A DNA stretch of 64,000 nt, taken from contig CM025852.1 of the NCBI GenBank assembly GCA_003952965.2, forward strand, positions 27,325,448-27,389,447, read 5' to 3'. The stretch is from Morella rubra (Eukaryota; Streptophyta; Magnoliopsida; Fagales; Myricaceae). This document shows positions 60,351 to 64,000 of this stretch, piece after piece; position 1 is the first letter of the stretch; every line of letters begins with the position of its first letter. The position numbers were made by a program, and so were the translations under genes. The notes under the pieces were generated by a model. The model did not search any database. It saw only the letters and a program-made list of their open reading frames with translations, and was not told the origin of the DNA.

Positions 60351-61060
60351 AAATTCTCAAAAAAAATACATTCATCGAACATCTTTTAAGTTTACAATGA
60401 AACTCTACAAGTCAATGTATGACTTCATCGTAAAGCCTATGACTTCTTCACAATTTTGACGGTTCAACTCGAAGATTCGAATTATATCTCCTTCCTTTAA
60501 CTTCTTGTTATTAACAAATTCCTTCCATTTTTTTTCTCTAAGATAATATTTATTACCTCTGTCAAAACATATGAGCTTATAATTCATTGTTTCATCAACA
60601 AATAGAAGATCTGCTTCAGGCACTTTATGTTTATCACCTTTTTATATATAAATTTTATGTGAATTTTCTACGTCACTACGGGACAATTTCTTCCATAACA
60701 TGAGGTCGTCGCATCTAGACACAACTTTATTAACATCTGAACAACTAGGACATGGATGGTCCAGAGAATAAACATGACCCCCGAGTGAACCTGCACCTTC
60801 AGCCACTGACCGCAACGCCAAATTCACCTTCATTTCTCCTCCTGCCATTCCTATAATTGTCACGGTGGTGTGAAAACAAAACGTCAGAAAAGACGCATTA
60901 ACTTTCTGTTCTTCCTCTACAAACAGTAGCAAGCGAAAGTACAGTGAATCAAAATGTAAATTTAGAATTGGATTTATCGTAAGCGCGCCAATTTTTTAGT
61001 AAGACTTTTGCAAAAGGAGAAGTGCGTGGCCTAGAGGAAACAAACGAACAGAGCGGAAGT

Positions 61061-61497
61061 TACAAGATTGAACCAGACATCGCATAAATAACAACAATCA
61101 ATGAACTATCGAAGTGTTTTAGTTACTTGCCAAAAATAGCTCCTCATAAAGTTACTGTAACATACACATCCAAAATGACATGAATTACCTCTTATGAATT
61201 ACGTACAATCATATATCAAAATACTAGGAGAAGAACACTCTCAAGGAATGAAAAGGAATAGAAGAAGTCTCGTGGACATGATACCTGAATTAGTGTTCTC
61301 TTGCAGATTGTATGTGTGGGTTATAATCTTATATGCACGGTCGAGTATAGGTTTTATAGACCTAGAAAAAAAAAAAAAAAGAGTATAGGTTTTTTAGGGG
61401 AGGATCCGTGCTATTTGATACGGACATTCGGTTGAGAGGGCTTTTTTCAGACTTTTCTTTTCGAACTCGATGCGTGGCATACACGCGCGTCTAGATC
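61061..61497. other. No gene seen
   Basis: Contains a poly-A run (61366-61380) and decayed relatives of the following tandem units (cttttttcagacttttctttt near 61440). Confidence 0.5.
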
Positions 61498-61690
61498 AGA
61501 GAGGAGTAAATGTTTGTGGGTATACCTCCGTTTGAGTTGCGGCTTTTTTCAGACCTTTCTTTTTGTAATTTCAAAAGTAATAGAAGAAATCTCGAGAGGA
61601 GTGAATGTTTGTGGGTATACCTCCGTTTGAGTTGCGGCTTTTTTCAGACCTTTCTTTTTGTAATCTCAAAAGTAATAGAAGAAATCTTGT
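61498..61690. repeat. Tandem repeat, two units of about 97 bp
   Basis: Both units read gagtraatgtttgtgggtat, acctccgtttgagttgcgg, cttttttcagacctttctt and aaaagtaatagaagaaatct. Weaker relatives occur at 61400-61500 and 61870-61990. Confidence 0.9.
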
Positions 61691-61993
61691 GTACATGATA
61701 CCTAATTTACATACCGTCTAGATTGTAAAATTTTAACAAAATTTTATTTTGAATATTTTTAAATTTATTTTTATTTTATTATTTATTTTATTATTAATAT
61801 TATTTTTTAATACTAATATAAAATTTTAACAAAATTTACTAAAATTTTATAACAAAACGCTATATTTTTGTTCTCTTGCTCGCATGCAGATTGAGCTTAT
61901 GTGTGGGATACACGCGCGGAAGTATATGTTTGTGGGTAGACCTCCGGTTGAGATGGCGCTTTTTTAAAACCTTCTTTTGCATGGCTGTCAATA
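61691..61993. other. AT-rich sequence with decayed repeat units
   Basis: 61740-61860 is almost pure A/T. 61870-61985 repeats the gtgggtagacctccggttgag block. Confidence 0.6.
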
Positions 61994-62334
61994 CGACAAG
62001 AAGCAGAAGGCACTTTTTTTGTTTCTTTTTATCGAGAAGCGGCAGAAGGCACTTGACTGAGATACTAGAGATTCCAGACACTAAAAAATTGTGTCTAAAT
62101 TAACACGACAAGAAGCAGAAGGCACTTTTTTTTTATTATTATTATCATCAAGAAGCAGAAGGCACATGACTGAGATAGAGAGTCCAGACACTAAAAAATA
62201 TTCTGTCTAAATTAATACGACAAGAAGCAGAAGGTATTTTTTTTTTTTTTTTTTTATCTATCAAGAAGCAGAAGGCACTTGACTGAGATACTAGAGAGTC
62301 CAGACACTAAAAAGTTTTCTGTCTAAATTAATTA
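61994..62334. repeat. Tandem repeat, three units of about 112 bp
   Basis: Units start at 61994, 62106 and 62218, each with cgacaagaagcagaaggca, a T-rich tract, a second agaagcagaaggcac-like copy, tgactgagata, ccagacactaaaaa and gtctaaatta. Confidence 0.92.
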
Positions 62335-62831
62335 ACAAAAGATTAAAATATATTTATCCCATAAAGATATATCCATATTGATTCAAACCTTTGAGAGTCA
62401 TATAAATGCTGGCAACCTGGCACACCAATCCAATAGAGGAACCATTTCTCCTTATTAATAAACTCCGTTGTCAGGTACATGTGCGGGCCTTGGATTCAAT
62501 AACTAAAAGAATCTTTTTTTTTTCTTGTTAATAACTCTATTTAGGCTACACTTTATTTTATTTGCATTATCGGTAGGAACGTCTGATCGGATGAACCCTG
62601 CCACGGAGGAAATGACTCCCCTTTTATTAATTATTTTATTATTTAAATTATATTTTTAATATTTAATTCCGTGTATATTATTTAATTAAAATATAATTAA
62701 ATCTTAAACTTAAGACTTTGATTCTAATATAACATGTGAAATTATTGTTAATATAAAATTTTGAGTACTTAGAAATAAGTAGATTTTATTATTTAAATTA
62801 TATTTTTAAAATATTTATTTGTTAAATTTAT
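62335..62831. other. No gene seen
   Basis: AT-rich, with a duplicated ttttattatttaaattatattttta block near 62630 and 62786. Confidence 0.5.
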
Positions 62832-63014
62832 AGGTGTCGTTTGTTTTCCCAATATTTTGGGGCATGAAAATTTCCAACAAAACAAACATACTCCAACATT
62901 TTTAACTTTTACACATACATACTTCACCTTTCACAAATTTCAATAAATTTCAATAAAGTAAAGATTCCCAAAATTTCGAAAATATTTTTCGAAATTTTGA
63001 CAAACAAACGCCCC
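62832..63014. mobile_element. MITE, copy 2 (partner at 44888-45069)
   Basis: Begins ggtgtcgtttgttttccc and ends gacaaacaaacgcccc, inverted. The body matches the partner closely. Confidence 0.82.
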
Positions 63015-63319
63015 AATAATTTCATAAGCAGATATTTTTTTTAATATATAATTTTAAGAGAGAATGAATGGTCAAACGTGTCTGCCCTTTCTTTTTCCAC
63101 CTACGCTTTTTTTTTCTTCTTTCTATTAATTAAAAAAGGGAATATAATTATAATGCAAAGAACGTAAAGATCCACATCTAAGCGTCTTATTTTTCTTCTT
63201 CCATGGAACGTGTCTATGTTTCGCGAGAATGAATGGTCCATATCTGCTCTTACTTTTCTCATTGAGGAAGAGGTTGGTCGCTAACTCGGATTTTTTTTTC
63301 TTTTTTGTTACTTTTATCC
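63015..63319. other. No gene seen
   Basis: A gagaatgaatggtc block occurs twice (63060 and 63224) with nearby ctttctttttcc/cttcttcc tracts, suggesting a small old duplication. Confidence 0.45.
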
Positions 63320-64000
63320 CAGAATAATATTCAACTACAGTCATTGGTACCTGCAAAATTTTCTCTCAACAATATGGTACATTCGCCAAGGTGCATAAAG
63401 TCTTCTTGGATCACTAAGCTTTCTATTTCGCTGAAAATAGAAATCCCGAATTAGGAAAAAAAAAAAAAGAGAGGTTTAGTATGCGTTTGCAGAATTGGTT
63501 TCCCTGATATGTTTGATTATTTGATCGCACTTTTCTCGGCGACTTGAATGGTTTAGTATGTTTTATTCAATAGTCGACTTTTCTATCAATCCTTGATATT
63601 CTCTTGATTTTAACCTTGGAATATGTCCTTTTATGGGACCTGAGAAACTAAACCTTTCTCTTTGCTACGCATGAAAACCATGACATGAACAACTGCCCAA
63701 TAACCATAAATATGTCGAGGTTGTTCGGTCGTGGTGTTTTTTTGAGAATTTTTTGTGTTTTGAGAATTTTTAGGTGATGTTAATTTTATTGGTATGCGTG
63801 TTTAGTTATTTTTATGTAGTGTTAAGAATGATGTTTGGTTGTAGAATATTTTGTATTCTGAAATTCAAAAAAATCCTGAGGATTTTTGTATACCGAACAG
63901 CCCTTAAATTCTCACGTGCTAAAATTGGTAAGATATTTTGGGCAGTCGAAGTGATAAAATCAGGCGGGCAGAAACCCTGCACCGGCAAGGGAAAATTAAC
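63320..64000 (-). pseudogene. Second copy of the unrecognised gene segment, continues past the window
   Basis: Matches 57483-58020 almost base for base, including the exon with EIESLVIQEDF. Differences are a 35-bp block missing (present at about 57838-57872), one base lost in cgcccaagg (cgccaagg), and a MITE at 63719-63903. The single-base loss lies inside the 81-nt exon and shifts its frame. Whether this or the first copy is functional depends on sequence beyond 64000. Confidence 0.8.
63719..63903. mobile_element. MITE present in one duplicate only
   Basis: Ends ggttgttcggtc and, inverted, gggctgttcggta. Absent from the paralogous site at about 57918 (atatgtggaaaactaattctc). The target duplication is not clean. 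Confidence 0.75.

Larger units (their letters stand above)
58667..61060 (-). mobile_element. B3-related copy D with two nested retroposons
   Basis: Outer element: tail TATTAATATAAATCTATCTTAATTTAAAAAAA at about 58667-58700, UTR to 59550, then 60350-61060. The minus-strand reading gives VNLALRSVAEGAGS, YSLDHPCPSCSDVNKV, LMLWKKLSRSDVENSHKIYI, one TAA stop, then KHKVPEADLLFVDETMN, CFDRGNKYYLREKKWKEF, VNNKKLKEGDIIRIFEL. The last part is a good match in pattern to the C-terminal half of a B3 DNA-binding domain. It is the most complete copy here. Confidence 0.7.

Overview
Nuclear DNA of a flowering plant, most likely a eudicot. The support is spliced plant genes (BZR1-type beta-amylase, RRM-AlkB protein, purple acid phosphatase, snurportin), plant-type Copia and L1 elements, and AT-rich introns. 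The window starts with a 970-base assembly gap. No prokaryotic operon, CRISPR array, rRNA or tRNA gene was seen.

Layout. 971-9814 (minus): 5' part of a BZR1-beta-amylase gene (BAM7/8 type). Three exons are clean and one, next to the gap, is broken; its introns hold an L1 LINE with a perfect 16-bp target duplication and a hAT-type MITE. 10306-14612: nested Mutator-like repeats interrupted by a deleted Copia element that keeps only part of gag. 15502-23034 (minus): an RRM-AlkB gene of the ALKBH8 type, the best-preserved gene here. Seven exons join in frame to the stop, the 5' exon was not found, and the introns hold an LTR-like block, a MITE, a LINE tail and a B3-related insertion. 24750-42456 (minus): a purple acid phosphatase gene with four 5' exons (40681-42456) separated by more than 10 kb from a catalytic-domain exon (29317-29497) that abuts a Copia LTR. 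Much of the space between is repeat sequence so rich in indels that it looks like unpolished long-read sequence or very old decay. 44160-53835: a rearranged snurportin-1 locus, with a broken minus-strand copy, two plus-strand copies of the last exons and several copies of the 3' flank, cut by a MULE MITE, a foldback MITE and an inverted B3-related element. 53835-64000: retroposons, MITEs, two more B3-related copies, tandem repeats, and a segment of an unrecognised minus-strand gene (56704-58550) duplicated at 63320-64000.

Function. The genes are unrelated housekeeping genes: starch-enzyme-like regulation, tRNA wobble-uridine modification, metallophosphoesterase, snRNP import. They form no pathway. 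The most distinctive content is (1) a dispersed family of B3-domain ORF fragments ending in a LINE-like tail, with one inverted copy able to form a hairpin, and (2) paralogous blocks that give empty/filled-site comparisons for mobile elements. All comparisons with protein families were made from memory, without a database search.
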